Shown: positions 1 through 9,229, counted from the stretch's first letter. The stretch is 32,658 nt of DNA from Spirochaetaceae bacterium (GCA_030600745.1 JAUVLL010000003.1:1-32658); one strand, 5' to 3'. Translations and numbers: made by a program. Notes: a model not told the origin generated them from the sequence alone.

Positions 1-952
1 GCAGAAGATGAATTGCAAACCCGGATATCTCCTTATCCAGATAGACTGCTATCATTTTACCATTTTTTTCTTTCGCTGTTTCGGGGAGGGTATTTACACC
101 ATTTCTTTTGAAATATGCAATGGCTCTTTCTATACTGTTTGTTCCAATGGCAATGTGACCATGTTCTCCCAAAAACTCTGTTTTCATTATTTCAAACTCT
201 GTTCCTGCAAAAATCGAACTGCTTCCCTCTTTGACAGGAAAGGAGAGTAAAGATGCAAAATCATCTGCAGCAGATTTAGCACTGCTTTCATTTTCTTCAT
301 TTATTCCAAGATGCATCAGTTCAAAACCAAGCATATTCATAACTGCTTCTTTAGTTATCTTTGTTATCTCTTCGAAATTACCGGAACTTATCATATCCGG
401 TTTAACCATCCATGTCCCACCGCAGGCCAGTACTCTTTCCGATGCAAGATAAGTGTTTAGATTCCCTGTATTAATGCCCCCTGTAGGCATGAATTTTAAA
501 TTTCCATAGGGAGAAGCCATTGAGTTTAACATAGAAAGCCCTCCGGAAGCTTCGGCAGGAAAAAACTTCAGAACTTTCAGATCCATTTTTAATGCCATCT
601 CTATTTGTGTTGGATTATTAACACCAGGAATTACTGGTATGTTATTGCTAATGCAGTAATCAACAACATCAGGATTAAAACCCGGAGCTACAATAAACTC
701 TGCCCCTGCACTAATAGCTTTTTCTACCTGATCTATCGTTAGAACAGTCCCTGCTCCCAGAAGCATATCAGGAAGCTCATTATGAATTCTCTTTATGGCC
801 TTCTCTGCTGCATCTGTACGAAAAGTAATTTCTGCAACAGGTAAACCACCCATAACCAGAGCTCTCCCCAGATTTACCGCATCATCTGCATCCATAATTT
901 TTACTACCGGGACAATCCCCAGCTCACCAATTCTTTCTTCCATTGTGTCCAT
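1..952 (-). CDS. eda: KDPG/KHG aldolase with C-terminal extension, 3' end cut by window edge
   Basis: Class I aldolase of the 2-dehydro-3-deoxy-6-phosphogluconate / 4-hydroxy-2-oxoglutarate family, which splits KDPG into pyruvate and glyceraldehyde-3-phosphate in the cytoplasm. I translated it from the complement of the left edge. The family signatures are AEITFRT (residues 40-46, with catalytic Glu41), GAGTV (66-70), KFFPAEA (129-135, Lys129 as Schiff-base lysine) and MPTGGI (155-160). After about residue 215 there is an extra domain containing GHIAIGT and GFAIHLL. From memory this resembles the tail of the ~320-residue versions of the enzyme, so only a few residues are probably missing. The start at 952 has an AGGAGAAGG ribosome site; a second Met lies three codons in. 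It is the last visible gene of the liv operon, 21 bp after lacI. Which ketodeoxy acid it cleaves is not shown. Confidence 0.88.
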   Translation of the reverse strand, partial: MDTMEERIGELGIVPVVKIMDADDAVNLGRALVMGGLPVAEITFRTDAAEKAIKRIHNELPDMLLGAGTVLTIDQVEKAISAGAEFIVAPGFNPDVVDYCISNNIPVIPGVNNPTQIEMALKMDLKVLKFFPAEASGGLSMLNSMASPYGNLKFMPTGGINTGNLNTYLASERVLACGGTWMVKPDMISSGNFEEITKITKEAVMNMLGFELMHLGINEENESSAKSAADDFASLLSFPVKEGSSSIFAGTEFEIMKTEFLGEHGHIAIGTNSIERAIAYFKRNGVNTLPETAKEKNGKMIAVYLDKEISGFAIHLL

Positions 953-973
953 GTTTAATCCTTCTCCTAAAAA

Positions 974-2005
974 TTATCTTATTCTCTTCAAAGATTCTCG
1001 TTCAATAATTACTGAACGAAGATATATATGTTTTTCCTGTAGTTTTTCTCCATCAAGTAGTGTTTTAAGCATTCTAAATGCTAAAATACCTCTTCTATGT
1101 CCTTCCACTTTCTCTGTTGTAAGGGGTGGATGTATATACTTTGAAATAGGAATATTATCTACACCTACAACACTTATATCATCCGGAACTTTCATTCCTG
1201 CAGCGGTGACAGCTGCTATGAATGAGATGGCAATATCATCGGCAGAAGCTATTACTACAGACGGCTTTGTTTTAAGCTGAAGAAAATTGTCCGCACCTTT
1301 ACGCCCTGCATTTCCTGCATCAAGATCTTCAAAAACAAAATGCCAGTCACTGTTATATTCTATACCAGATTCATCCAGAGCAGTTTTTACACCATTCATT
1401 CTGTTTTTTACTGAAAGAATATCTGAAGAATTATCAATGGTTCCAATATTACTATGTCCCATAGAAATTACGTACATCGTAAAATCATATGCATTACTCT
1501 CATTACTGAATGAAACAGAAGGAAACCTCTCAAAAACTTCAGAGTAGTTCAGGAGCACAACAGGAATTTCAATATCACCGGGATTATCAATACTTTCCAA
1601 AGCTCTTTCAGTTTTCTTAAGCCCCATTACAATAAGCCCATCTACACTCTGGTCCTTCAATATTCGTGGCAGAGCATCGGTGCATTTCTCAACAATTACA
1701 GATACTTTTAATCCCATTTTATTCGCTTCAGAACTGATTCCCCGGAGTGTCTCCATGGAGATATAGTCAGTGAAATGATAATTGGGATTCAGATTTAAGA
1801 TTACGCCAATTGTTCCGGTGCTTCTGCCTCTTAGACTTCGGGCAGCAAGATTGGGAACGTAGCCTGTATCTTCAATAACTTTAAGAATTTTAAGGCGTTT
1901 GGATTCCTCCACAAAAGAGTTGCCTGTCAATACTCTCGATACAGTACTCTTTGAGACCCCTGCAATCCTGGCAATATCAGAAATAATAATATTTTTCTTT
2001 TCCAT
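974..2005 (-). CDS. LacI-family transcriptional regulator of the liv catabolic operon
   Basis: DNA-binding repressor of 343 residues, full length for the family. The N-terminal helix-turn-helix (about residues 8-29) contains SDIARIAGVSKSTVSRVLTG, followed by the hinge helix PNLAARSLRG and a periplasmic-binding-protein-like effector domain with GTIGVIL and the late motif DDISVVGVDN. It is the eighth gene of the livH-led operon, so it should be co-transcribed with the genes it controls. The most likely target is the paired 14-bp operator between livH and the binding-protein gene, because this is the only intact LacI gene in the window; that link is inference. Its ATG has no clear Shine-Dalgarno sequence and is preceded by a perfect 7-bp hairpin, suggesting low or coupled translation. 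The effector is unknown. Confidence 0.92.
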   Translation of the reverse strand: MEKKNIIISDIARIAGVSKSTVSRVLTGNSFVEESKRLKILKVIEDTGYVPNLAARSLRGRSTGTIGVILNLNPNYHFTDYISMETLRGISSEANKMGLKVSVIVEKCTDALPRILKDQSVDGLIVMGLKKTERALESIDNPGDIEIPVVLLNYSEVFERFPSVSFSNESNAYDFTMYVISMGHSNIGTIDNSSDILSVKNRMNGVKTALDESGIEYNSDWHFVFEDLDAGNAGRKGADNFLQLKTKPSVVIASADDIAISFIAAVTAAGMKVPDDISVVGVDNIPISKYIHPPLTTEKVEGHRRGILAFRMLKTLLDGEKLQEKHIYLRSVIIERESLKRIR

Positions 2006-2015
2006 CTGTTTTATT

Positions 2016-2032
2016 GTTGATTATAAATCAAC
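2016..2032 (-). other. Hairpin spanning the oxidoreductase stop codon, just before lacI
   Basis: GTTGATT and AATCAAC form a perfect 7-bp stem with a 3-base loop. The TAA stop of the upstream Gfo/Idh gene lies within it, and the lacI ATG starts 11 bases downstream. No U tract follows, so this is not a terminator. It may limit ribosome access to lacI. Confidence 0.4.
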
Positions 2033-3067
2033 AGCCTTTTTTTCTTTATTTGACTGATAAAGAGTATGAATTATTTTCAAGGCATTTAATCCTGTTTCTG
2101 CCGTTGTCCCTGGCTGTTGTGCAGAACTGCCTTCAACACAGTCCAGAAAATGTTTCATCTCATCCTTATACCCCAGTGATTCATGTTCATTTACTGCAGG
2201 TTTTGTCCACCCTTTTGTTGTATCTGCTTTTTCCACTGCATATTTAAACCCGTTCCTCGAATAAACAGTTAGAGGATTCCCAAAGGTCATATCCACTTTA
2301 AGTACCCCTTCTGTTCCATAGAACTCCACAATATCATCCATTCCGCCAGTAGTAATATAATTAGCTTCTATAAGAACACGTGGTCCATTTGTGTAGGTTA
2401 AAATACCTATTCCCCAGTCTTCTCCTTCCATTTTTTTATGAACAAAATTTCCATCAAGACCATCTGTACATACACCAACAATAGAGTCGGGCATTCCAAA
2501 AAGATCGTAAAAGAAAGTGGCTGCATGAATACCAAGATGAACAACAGCACCCCCTCCGCAAAACTTAATTGTCTGGGCAAAGGGAGAATGGGAGCCGTTA
2601 TGGGTTTCCTTCCCCTTGCAGTAAAGAAGGGTGCCAATTCCACCTTCATCTATTATCTCTTTAGCCCTGACAAGAGCAGGGGCAAAAATCCAATCCTCAG
2701 CATAAAAATAGATGCGCCCTGTTTTTTTCTGAACTGTTGCAACCTTCTCTGCATCTTCTATGGTTGTGGCCATGGGTTTTTCACAGATAACATGTTTTCC
2801 CGCTTCCATAGCTGCTATAGCCACTTCTGCATGAAGAAAGTTAGGCAGACATATATCGATAACATCTATATCCGGATCAGAAAGCATCTTCTGGTAAGTA
2901 TCATAATCTTTTCCGACGCTATATTTTCCCTTGTAGGCAGTCCTTGTTTTCTCATCCAGATCTGCAATCGCGTATATATCGGCATTATGCATGGTTTTCC
3001 ACATATCCCCATGGAATTCTCCTGCAAATTTTGCGCCGACTATCCCTATTTTGATTCTGGTGCTCAT
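2021..3067 (-). CDS. Gfo/Idh/MocA-family NAD(P)-dependent oxidoreductase
   Basis: Predicted soluble dehydrogenase of 348 residues that oxidises or reduces a sugar, cyclitol or related hydroxyl with NAD(P). The N-terminal Rossmann motif is GIVGAKFAGEFHG (residues 8-20). The cofactor/catalytic EKP motif is at 96-98 (CEKPMATT). The C-terminal GFO_IDH_MocA_C-type domain contains GGGAVVHLGIHA (171-182), where the usual Asp of GGGxxxDxGxH is His177 and the catalytic-type His181 is kept. The start ATG overlaps the TGA of the PreA-like gene by 4 bp and has a GGGAG ribosome site, so the two are translationally coupled. Substrate cannot be told from sequence; neighbours suggest a compound imported by the Liv transporter. 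Confidence 0.9.
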   Translation of the reverse strand: MSTRIKIGIVGAKFAGEFHGDMWKTMHNADIYAIADLDEKTRTAYKGKYSVGKDYDTYQKMLSDPDIDVIDICLPNFLHAEVAIAAMEAGKHVICEKPMATTIEDAEKVATVQKKTGRIYFYAEDWIFAPALVRAKEIIDEGGIGTLLYCKGKETHNGSHSPFAQTIKFCGGGAVVHLGIHAATFFYDLFGMPDSIVGVCTDGLDGNFVHKKMEGEDWGIGILTYTNGPRVLIEANYITTGGMDDIVEFYGTEGVLKVDMTFGNPLTVYSRNGFKYAVEKADTTKGWTKPAVNEHESLGYKDEMKHFLDCVEGSSAQQPGTTAETGLNALKIIHTLYQSNKEKKAVDL

Positions 3068-4281
3068 TCCGTATCTCCCTTTTTAACCATAGTAATTGCG
3101 CTTGTTGGACAAATATCTACACAGGTAGAACAGCCCATACAGGTTTTTGATTTTATTGTAGTCACCTTAACAGGGTGGGTTATTGCAGTGCAGTGTCCAA
3201 TTTTCCAGCAAAGACCGCAGGATGTACATCTATCAAGATCAACTACTGCATATCCCTCATCAATCTTTAAATCTTTTGCAGCCTTTATATTCTGAAGAAG
3301 TAGATCTCTAAAATCACTTATTTTATTATAACTCATATCAGACATATACTGTTTTAACTCATCAATCAATTTCGGCAGCCATGCAAATCCCCGAAGCATT
3401 GTTTCTGTACATATCCAGAGGGCATCTGCTCCAAGCATAATATGTTCAACAGCGGATTGAAGATCATGAATACCGCCGGAATTTAAAAGTGTTGGATTGG
3501 GACCAAGAAGGCTTCTCATTTCATAGATGTCACGTAATGCTAAGGGACGTATCCATGGACCGGAAAGACAACCTAGTGTAATATTGCTTTGAAGACGGAA
3601 TATTGTTCCCATAGGATTTCTAATATCAATATCGGGAATACCAAGCCTGCTGGCAGTCCCTCCTACAGCATCAGCACCTGCCTCAATGCAGGCCCGGGCA
3701 GATTTTGCAATTTCACCGCCTTCGGGAGTTATTTTTACAAGAACTGGAATAGAAACGCTATCTTTTACTATTTCAACTATCTCTTTTAATGCTTCCGGTT
3801 CTTTCCCTAAACTGGCTCCTGTCAGCTGGACAGAGCTGTCACCGGTTGTTTCGGTGTTAAAAGACATATTTGGACAGCACATATTAAGTTCAATTATGTC
3901 TGAACCTGCATCTTCAAATTGCTTTGCAAGTCTTCCCCACCCTTCAGGATCGGGTCCATCATAGGTCAGATTAGGAATAAGCGCTATATCCTTAACTATC
4001 TTTCTGGCCTCTTCCAATAATTTGAGACCTTCCCCTGTAGTAAGGCGTTTTTCTGCAGAAAAAATATTATATCCCTTTTTTTTAAGCCATCTGTATCTGG
4101 GGGGAAGGCTTATGTAGGGTTCAGGATCTATAACCAGTTTCATGGAAACACCTGCCCATCCACTATCCTCTGCAGCACGAATTTGATCAAGATTTTTTAC
4201 AGTTGGACCGGAGCCTACAATAAAGGGATTTTTTAATGTCACATCACCAATTTTTACGGATAGATCTACAGTTTTACTCAT
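3064..4281 (-). CDS. preA: PreA-like dihydropyrimidine dehydrogenase family protein with two 4Fe-4S clusters
   Basis: FMN TIM-barrel of the dihydroorotate/dihydropyrimidine dehydrogenase family fused to a ferredoxin tail, 405 residues, as in bacterial PreA. The barrel shows NPFIVGSGP near residue 18, IELNMCCPNMSF (130-141) and LVKITPEGGEI (181-191). The tail has two Cys clusters: C352/C355/C358/C364 and C381/C384/C387/C391. In the first the last Cys is spaced by five residues; in E. coli PreA, as I recall it, the spacing is three. Classical PreA works with a PreT flavoprotein that takes electrons from NAD(P)H. No preT lies in this operon, so the electron partner and the substrate are open. 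It is coupled by an ATGA overlap to the next gene and has a GGAG ribosome site. Confidence 0.8.
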   Translation of the reverse strand: MSKTVDLSVKIGDVTLKNPFIVGSGPTVKNLDQIRAAEDSGWAGVSMKLVIDPEPYISLPPRYRWLKKKGYNIFSAEKRLTTGEGLKLLEEARKIVKDIALIPNLTYDGPDPEGWGRLAKQFEDAGSDIIELNMCCPNMSFNTETTGDSSVQLTGASLGKEPEALKEIVEIVKDSVSIPVLVKITPEGGEIAKSARACIEAGADAVGGTASRLGIPDIDIRNPMGTIFRLQSNITLGCLSGPWIRPLALRDIYEMRSLLGPNPTLLNSGGIHDLQSAVEHIMLGADALWICTETMLRGFAWLPKLIDELKQYMSDMSYNKISDFRDLLLQNIKAAKDLKIDEGYAVVDLDRCTSCGLCWKIGHCTAITHPVKVTTIKSKTCMGCSTCVDICPTSAITMVKKGDTE

Positions 4282-4295
4282 GAAGCTTTCTCCTG

Positions 4296-5957
4296 CTAAG
4301 CCTGGAAAACAACTTTTCCTCCAAGAACTGTTGTTTTGACTTTTATGTTTTTAATGGTATTTTCATTACAGAATAGATAATCAGTATCAAGAATAAGCAT
4401 ATCGGCAAGTTTGCCAGGTTCTATGGATCCTTTAATACTCTCTTCACCTGTGGAGTAAGCTCCGGCAATGGTATACAATCGGAGTGCTTCTTCTCTTGTA
4501 ATTGTTTCTTTTCTATTGATAATTCGTCCATCTTCCACTTCCCTTGTAATCATAGTCTGAATAGACAGAAATGGATTGTAGGGATTTATTGAGCGAATAG
4601 AATCAAACTTTACCATATGGTCCGATCCTCCGGCAAGTTTTACATTTGAATCAAGCATCGAACGTAGGGGCAGAAACTTATCCCGGTATTCTTTCCCCAG
4701 AATATATTCAATATAGGAAGCATCCTTATACAGCCAGGCAATTTGAAACTCTATAATAACTCCCAGTTTTGCTGCCCTCTTTATTGCAGCAGAATCAAAG
4801 AAGTTCCCATGAATTACAGACCAGCGCAATTTTTTTATCTTTTTAATTTTATCTGCTTTCTCATAAGCAGTAAGAAGCATCTCCAGAGCTTTGTCTCCAA
4901 TACAGTGTGCTGTAAACTTCCAGTTATACTTTACTGCAGCCATGGCAATCTCTGTTAGCTGCTCCTGTGTGTAATTGAGATGCCCATAATAGTCGCTTCC
5001 GTCAAATCCGAATATTCCCTGACATTTTTTACCCCAGGGTTTATTTATTGCTGCAGTGCCTGTTAAAATGCCTCCATCCAGAAATATTTTTAAAGGACCT
5101 GTTCGAACAAATTCATCTCCATATCCGGTTCTATTCTTCATTTCTGCAACAACACTCTCTGCTGATTGACCGGAGGTCTTGAAATCCGGGATATGACACA
5201 TATTCACCCGGACATTCAGGCGGCCTTCTTTTTTCAGGGTCAGGTACTGTCCGTAATCCGAATCCTTGACCATCCCGTCGGTGATGCTTGTAATTCCGAC
5301 ATGATTGTACCGGTTCAGCATGGTCTCAAGATTCTCTGTTGTTAATGCATTCCCGGCCTTCTTATTCCTGTTGCACCCCAGAATAGGAAAAAGTTCCGGG
5401 CGTATAATGCCCAGAGGATTCCCGGTTTCCGGATCGGTCAGGATTCCCGGATGCAGTTTCTCTGTCAGAAGCCCGGAGTCCCGGAGTGCCCTGGTATTCA
5501 CCATACCGCTATAGGTTCCATCCAGAAAAAGGGGATGATCAGGGGCAAGAGAATCCAGATCTGCCAAAAGAGGGTACTTCCTCTCACGGGTTCTGGTAAT
5601 AAAAAATTTCGGATGGATAATCCATTCACCCGGTTTTTTCAAGGAGACTTCCGTCTCTATCCAGGCCAGGAGTTCTTCCCTGGTATGGATATCCGGAATT
5701 TCTCCCGAAACTTCACTTACCGCAGCCATGGTGGGATGAAGATGGGAATCATTTAAACCAGGAATAATAGTAGAGCCTTCGAGGTCTATCAGTACAGTGT
5801 TATCTGAAGCTAAAGAGAGCACATCAGTATCAGATCCAACAGTCAGAAATCTATCTTTCGAGACAGCAAGTGCCTGTGCAATGCTAAAATTTGCATCTAC
5901 AGTAACTATTTTGCCATTATAATAGATTGTATCCGGATTAGAGACATTTGGAACCAT
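4296..5957 (-). CDS. YtcJ-type amidohydrolase
   Basis: Metal-dependent hydrolase of the amidohydrolase superfamily (Amidohydro_3, YtcJ/NfdA-like), 553 residues, close to the family norm. An N-terminal beta-sandwich strand is followed by the metal motif PGLNDSHLHP (residues 67-75; His72 and His74). Further barrel motifs are DGGILTGTAA, AHCIGDKA, VIHGNFF and GGSDHMVKFD, supplying the remaining His and Asp ligands. The C-terminal sandwich returns with GSIEPGKLADMLILD. No signal peptide is seen, so it is cytoplasmic. The family cleaves amide, N-acyl or enol-ester bonds with poorly mapped substrates. It starts 2 bp after the livF stop and is followed closely by preA, so it probably acts on the imported substrate first. 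Confidence 0.9.
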   Translation of the reverse strand: MVPNVSNPDTIYYNGKIVTVDANFSIAQALAVSKDRFLTVGSDTDVLSLASDNTVLIDLEGSTIIPGLNDSHLHPTMAAVSEVSGEIPDIHTREELLAWIETEVSLKKPGEWIIHPKFFITRTRERKYPLLADLDSLAPDHPLFLDGTYSGMVNTRALRDSGLLTEKLHPGILTDPETGNPLGIIRPELFPILGCNRNKKAGNALTTENLETMLNRYNHVGITSITDGMVKDSDYGQYLTLKKEGRLNVRVNMCHIPDFKTSGQSAESVVAEMKNRTGYGDEFVRTGPLKIFLDGGILTGTAAINKPWGKKCQGIFGFDGSDYYGHLNYTQEQLTEIAMAAVKYNWKFTAHCIGDKALEMLLTAYEKADKIKKIKKLRWSVIHGNFFDSAAIKRAAKLGVIIEFQIAWLYKDASYIEYILGKEYRDKFLPLRSMLDSNVKLAGGSDHMVKFDSIRSINPYNPFLSIQTMITREVEDGRIINRKETITREEALRLYTIAGAYSTGEESIKGSIEPGKLADMLILDTDYLFCNENTIKNIKVKTTVLGGKVVFQA

Positions 5958-5959
5958 TC

Positions 5960-6667
5960 CTACTCTGTTCCTCCCAGGTAAGCTCTTTTAACTACAGGGT
6001 CATCCATAATTAGTCTACCTTCCCCTTCTGCAACTATCCTGCCTGTTTCCATTACATAGGCATAATCAGAAATCGAAAGGGCTTTCCGGGCATTCTGTTC
6101 TACAAGAAGTATTGTTAATCCTTCGTTATTTAATTTCTGAAGAAGCTCAAAGATCTCCAGTACAATAAGGGGTGCAAGACCAAGAGATGGCTCATCAAGG
6201 AGAAGAATTTTGGGCTCTGACATAAGAGCTCTGCCAATGGCCAGCATCTGCTGTTCTCCCCCTGAAAGAGTTCCGCCACCCTGATTTCCCCTTTCTTTAA
6301 GAATAGGGAACCAGCTATAAACTTTTTCAAGACTTTTTTCAGTTTGTTTTTTACTCTTAATCCTATAGGCACCAAGAATTAAATTCTCATAAACAGAAAT
6401 TGAGGGGAAAATTCGCCTCCCTTCAGGGACCTGCACAACTCCACGATTAACTATTTTTCTTGGTTTTGTAATAAGGCTCTCATTATCCAGAAGAATTTTA
6501 CCGGATTTAGGGGAGACCATTCCGCTTATTGAATTTATTGTGGTTGATTTACCAGCTCCATTAGCACCGACTATACTAACTATCTGGCCCTTTTGCAGCT
6601 TTAATGAAATACCATGCAAAGCTGTAATTCCACCATATGTAACTACTAAATCTTTAACTTCCAACAT
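5960..6667 (-). CDS. livF: Liv-type ABC transporter ATPase LivF
   Basis: Cytoplasmic ATPase of a branched-chain-amino-acid-type (HAAT) importer, 235 residues. Walker A is GANGAGKST (34-42), the ABC signature LSGGEQQ (134-140) and Walker B LLLDEP (155-160), followed by the LVEQNA segment usual in LivF. It pairs with LivG on the LivH/LivM membrane dimer. The start has a GAGG ribosome site 8 bases upstream and lies 3 bp after the livG stop. Members of this family carry amino acids, amides, urea or short organic acids, so the name does not prove leucine transport. The downstream hydrolase and redox genes suggest a different solute. Confidence 0.95.
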   Translation of the reverse strand: MLEVKDLVVTYGGITALHGISLKLQKGQIVSIVGANGAGKSTTINSISGMVSPKSGKILLDNESLITKPRKIVNRGVVQVPEGRRIFPSISVYENLILGAYRIKSKKQTEKSLEKVYSWFPILKERGNQGGGTLSGGEQQMLAIGRALMSEPKILLLDEPSLGLAPLIVLEIFELLQKLNNEGLTILLVEQNARKALSISDYAYVMETGRIVAEGEGRLIMDDPVVKRAYLGGTE

Positions 6668-6670
6668 CTA

Positions 6671-7435
6671 TTATACCTCATCTCCAAGATATGCCTGTAG
6701 TACTTTCTCATTTTTTCTAATCTCTTCAGGTTTCCCCTCTGCAATCTTCTGACCAAAGTCAAGAACATGAATCCTGGTACAAATTTTCATTACAAGCTCC
6801 ATGTGATGTTCCACAAGGATAATGGAAAGTTTCTGCTCTTCCTGTATTCTGGATATCAAATCAATTAGATCATGGATTTCCTGAGGGTTTAACCCGGCAG
6901 CCGGTTCATCGAGCAGGACAAGCTTAGGGTTCACTATCAATGCTCTGGCAAATTCCAGCCTTCGACGCAAACCATAGGCAAGACTGTCAGGTTTATAATT
7001 TTTGTACTTTTCAAGTCCAAAATCAGTCAGATAGCTCATTGCAAACTCATGAACCTCTTTTTCAACTCTTCTTACTTTTCCGCTATTGATCATCTGCTGC
7101 CAGAAGTTATACTCAGTTTTAAACCCATAAGCTACTTTGAGATTATCTATTACATTTAAATTGTTGAATAACCTAATATTCTGAAATGTTCTGGATATCC
7201 CCATCCTTGTACGTTCAAAAGAACTGTTTTTTGTAATATTATTTCCATTAAAAAAAACCTTACCGGAACTCAGCTGCTGGACTCCGGAAATAAGGTTGAA
7301 TATTGTAGTTTTCCCTGCTCCATTTGGTCCGATAATTCCTGTAATAATATTATCATTCTGGATCATGGAGTAATCTTTTACAGCCTGAACTCCGCCAAAA
7401 TTCTTTGATATTGAATCAACTTTTAAAACCTCCAT
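6671..7435 (-). CDS. livG: Liv-type ABC transporter ATPase LivG
   Basis: Second ATPase of the importer, 254 residues. Walker A is GPNGAGKTT (36-44) and the LivG-specific segment TRMGISRTFQNIRLF is present. The signature region reads LAYGLRRRLEFARAL, where the usual LivG form is close to YGxQRRLEIARAL; the Gln is Arg here, a mild departure. Walker B is LVLLDEPAAGLNP, and VEHHMELVM follows. Its ATG directly abuts the livM stop, and livF follows after 3 bp, so the four transporter genes form one translational unit. Confidence 0.95.
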   Translation of the reverse strand: MEVLKVDSISKNFGGVQAVKDYSMIQNDNIITGIIGPNGAGKTTIFNLISGVQQLSSGKVFFNGNNITKNSSFERTRMGISRTFQNIRLFNNLNVIDNLKVAYGFKTEYNFWQQMINSGKVRRVEKEVHEFAMSYLTDFGLEKYKNYKPDSLAYGLRRRLEFARALIVNPKLVLLDEPAAGLNPQEIHDLIDLISRIQEEQKLSIILVEHHMELVMKICTRIHVLDFGQKIAEGKPEEIRKNEKVLQAYLGDEV

Positions 7436-8308
7436 CTATTTACCCTCCTTTGAAGTGGGTAGACGATGAATAAGAAAACGGAAAATCTTAGTAATTGAAA
7501 ATTCCCAGTTCCCAAATAATCCTTTTTCTCTGAACAATATTACAAGAATTACAATAAAACCAAGAATAACATCTCTCCACACATTGGCAAATCTGAATAC
7601 TTCCCCAAATGTGTAGTAAATAACAGATGTTAAAAAAGCACCCGTAAGGGAGTTTAATCCACCTACAAATACAATGATTATAAGTTTTGCAGATTCAATC
7701 CAGTTAAAAAGATTAGGTTCAATAAACATAATATTGAAGGCATACAAAGCACCGGCATAGGCACTTACAGCAGCAGAAAGCATAAAAACCTTCATTTTGT
7801 GGGAAAATACGTTTATACCTATTGCAGAAGCAGCTAACTCATCATCTTTAATGGCAATACAGTTTTTCCCAAAACGTGTTTTTTTTAAATTACTCATAAA
7901 CAACAGAATAACCAGTACGGATATACTTATTGTCGGTAGTCTTACATACTTTGGAATACCTGCAATACCCATTGCACCGCCTGTAAGCTGGGCAGTCCAC
8001 AACAATAATCCCCGCATCATTTCACTGAAACCAAATGTAATAAGGAGAAAATAATCTTTTCTTAATCTGAGTGTTGGTAATCCTATCAGAGCACCCACAG
8101 CAATACCCAGAAGAACTGCAAAAATAATAGCAATAACAGGATTAAAACCAAATTTTAAATAGCTGATAGCAGCCGTATAAGCTCCAAGAACAATAAAAGC
8201 GCCCTGTCCAAGTGAAAATAAACCGGTTAATCCGGTTAAAGGATAAATCCAAATAACAAAAATTGTATATAGAAGTGTTATTTCAAGAACTCTTGCATAA
8301 AACATCAT
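7436..8308 (-). CDS. livM: Liv-type ABC transporter permease LivM
   Basis: Inner-membrane permease of 290 residues with multiple hydrophobic segments. The LivM hallmark YPLTGLTGLFSLGQGAFIVL-like stretch is near the N-terminus and the loop VFVGGLNSLTGAF is near the C-terminus. It lacks the long N-terminal extension of some LivM proteins. Two consecutive ATGs mark the start; the first is preceded by GGAG. It lies 9 bp after livH and abuts livG. It forms the solute channel together with LivH. Confidence 0.94.
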   Translation of the reverse strand: MMFYARVLEITLLYTIFVIWIYPLTGLTGLFSLGQGAFIVLGAYTAAISYLKFGFNPVIAIIFAVLLGIAVGALIGLPTLRLRKDYFLLITFGFSEMMRGLLLWTAQLTGGAMGIAGIPKYVRLPTISISVLVILLFMSNLKKTRFGKNCIAIKDDELAASAIGINVFSHKMKVFMLSAAVSAYAGALYAFNIMFIEPNLFNWIESAKLIIIVFVGGLNSLTGAFLTSVIYYTFGEVFRFANVWRDVILGFIVILVILFREKGLFGNWEFSITKIFRFLIHRLPTSKEGK

Positions 8309-8317
8309 ATCTGACTC

Positions 8318-9202
8318 CTAAGCCTTAACCGCATAGAGTTTTCCGGAAATACCCTGGGGTCGGACAAGCAGTAAAACAAAAATACTAAGATAAATTAAGA
8401 TTGGGGTCACCGAAGCTCCCACTTTGGCAACAATGATGCTTTCTGTAATACCAAGGAGGATCCCGGCAATAACACCACCACCAAGACTTCCCATTCCTCC
8501 GATAATTGCAGCAATAATACCCTTAAGCATCAGTTCACCTATAAAAGGGGTGACTGTATAGGTCATTCCAAGAAAAAATCCGGTAATACCGGCAAGAATT
8601 CCAGCTATAAAAAAGGTTAGAGATATTATAAAATCCGTATCCACTCCCATTAGTGCAGGGGCCCATGAATCGGAAGAAGCTGCCCTTATGGCAATTCCCA
8701 TTTTTGTTTTTTTAAGAAAAATAGTAAGTCCAAGAAGAACAATTGCTGTTATTGCAAGCATCATTAGATAAATCTTGGAAACAACAAGTTCACCAAAGGA
8801 TGTTACAGCACTTTTCATCATTTCCGGATATGGAAAGTAATATCTTCCCCATAATGCGGAGAAAGTTTTTTGTACAATCATCATTACTGTTATTGAAGTT
8901 ACAAAAAAATAGGTCAGTGGTCTCTTTTTTATACGAATAGGTCTAAAAACAAGTTTTTCAAGTAGAACAGCAATAAAACCACCTAGAACAGCAGTAATAA
9001 CTAATGCAGGAATCATTTGTGATACTATATGTGTAGATATAAAAAAACCAATATAGGCACATATAGTCAAAACCGCACCATGAGAAAAATTCGAGAATTT
9101 AAGTATATTAAATATTATCCCGAATCCCACTGCTTCAAGGGCATATACACCACCCAGAGAAACACCATTAAGAATCTGCTGCAGAATAAAATCCATATTC
9201 AT
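8318..9202 (-). CDS. livH: Liv-type ABC transporter permease LivH
   Basis: Inner-membrane permease of 294 residues, the first gene of the nine-gene operon. LivH motifs include QQILNGVSLGGVYALEAVG near the N-terminus, KFSNFSHGAV, IRAASSD in the cytoplasmic loop and IIGGMGSLGGGVIAG near the C-terminus. About eight membrane spans can be picked out. The start at 9202 sits about 35 bases downstream of the transcription start predicted from the promoter at 9244-9272, with the operator between them. The binding protein for this system is encoded divergently. Confidence 0.95.
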   Translation of the reverse strand: MNMDFILQQILNGVSLGGVYALEAVGFGIIFNILKFSNFSHGAVLTICAYIGFFISTHIVSQMIPALVITAVLGGFIAVLLEKLVFRPIRIKKRPLTYFFVTSITVMMIVQKTFSALWGRYYFPYPEMMKSAVTSFGELVVSKIYLMMLAITAIVLLGLTIFLKKTKMGIAIRAASSDSWAPALMGVDTDFIISLTFFIAGILAGITGFFLGMTYTVTPFIGELMLKGIIAAIIGGMGSLGGGVIAGILLGITESIIVAKVGASVTPILIYLSIFVLLLVRPQGISGKLYAVKA

Positions 9203-9229
9203 TTTATTACCACCAACTATAAAAATTTA

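Noticed and set aside
2438..3295. Long plus-strand open frame (285 codons) opposite the Gfo/Idh and PreA genes
   Set aside because: It lies wholly antisense to two genes with clear family motifs, has no ribosome site and encodes no recognisable domain.
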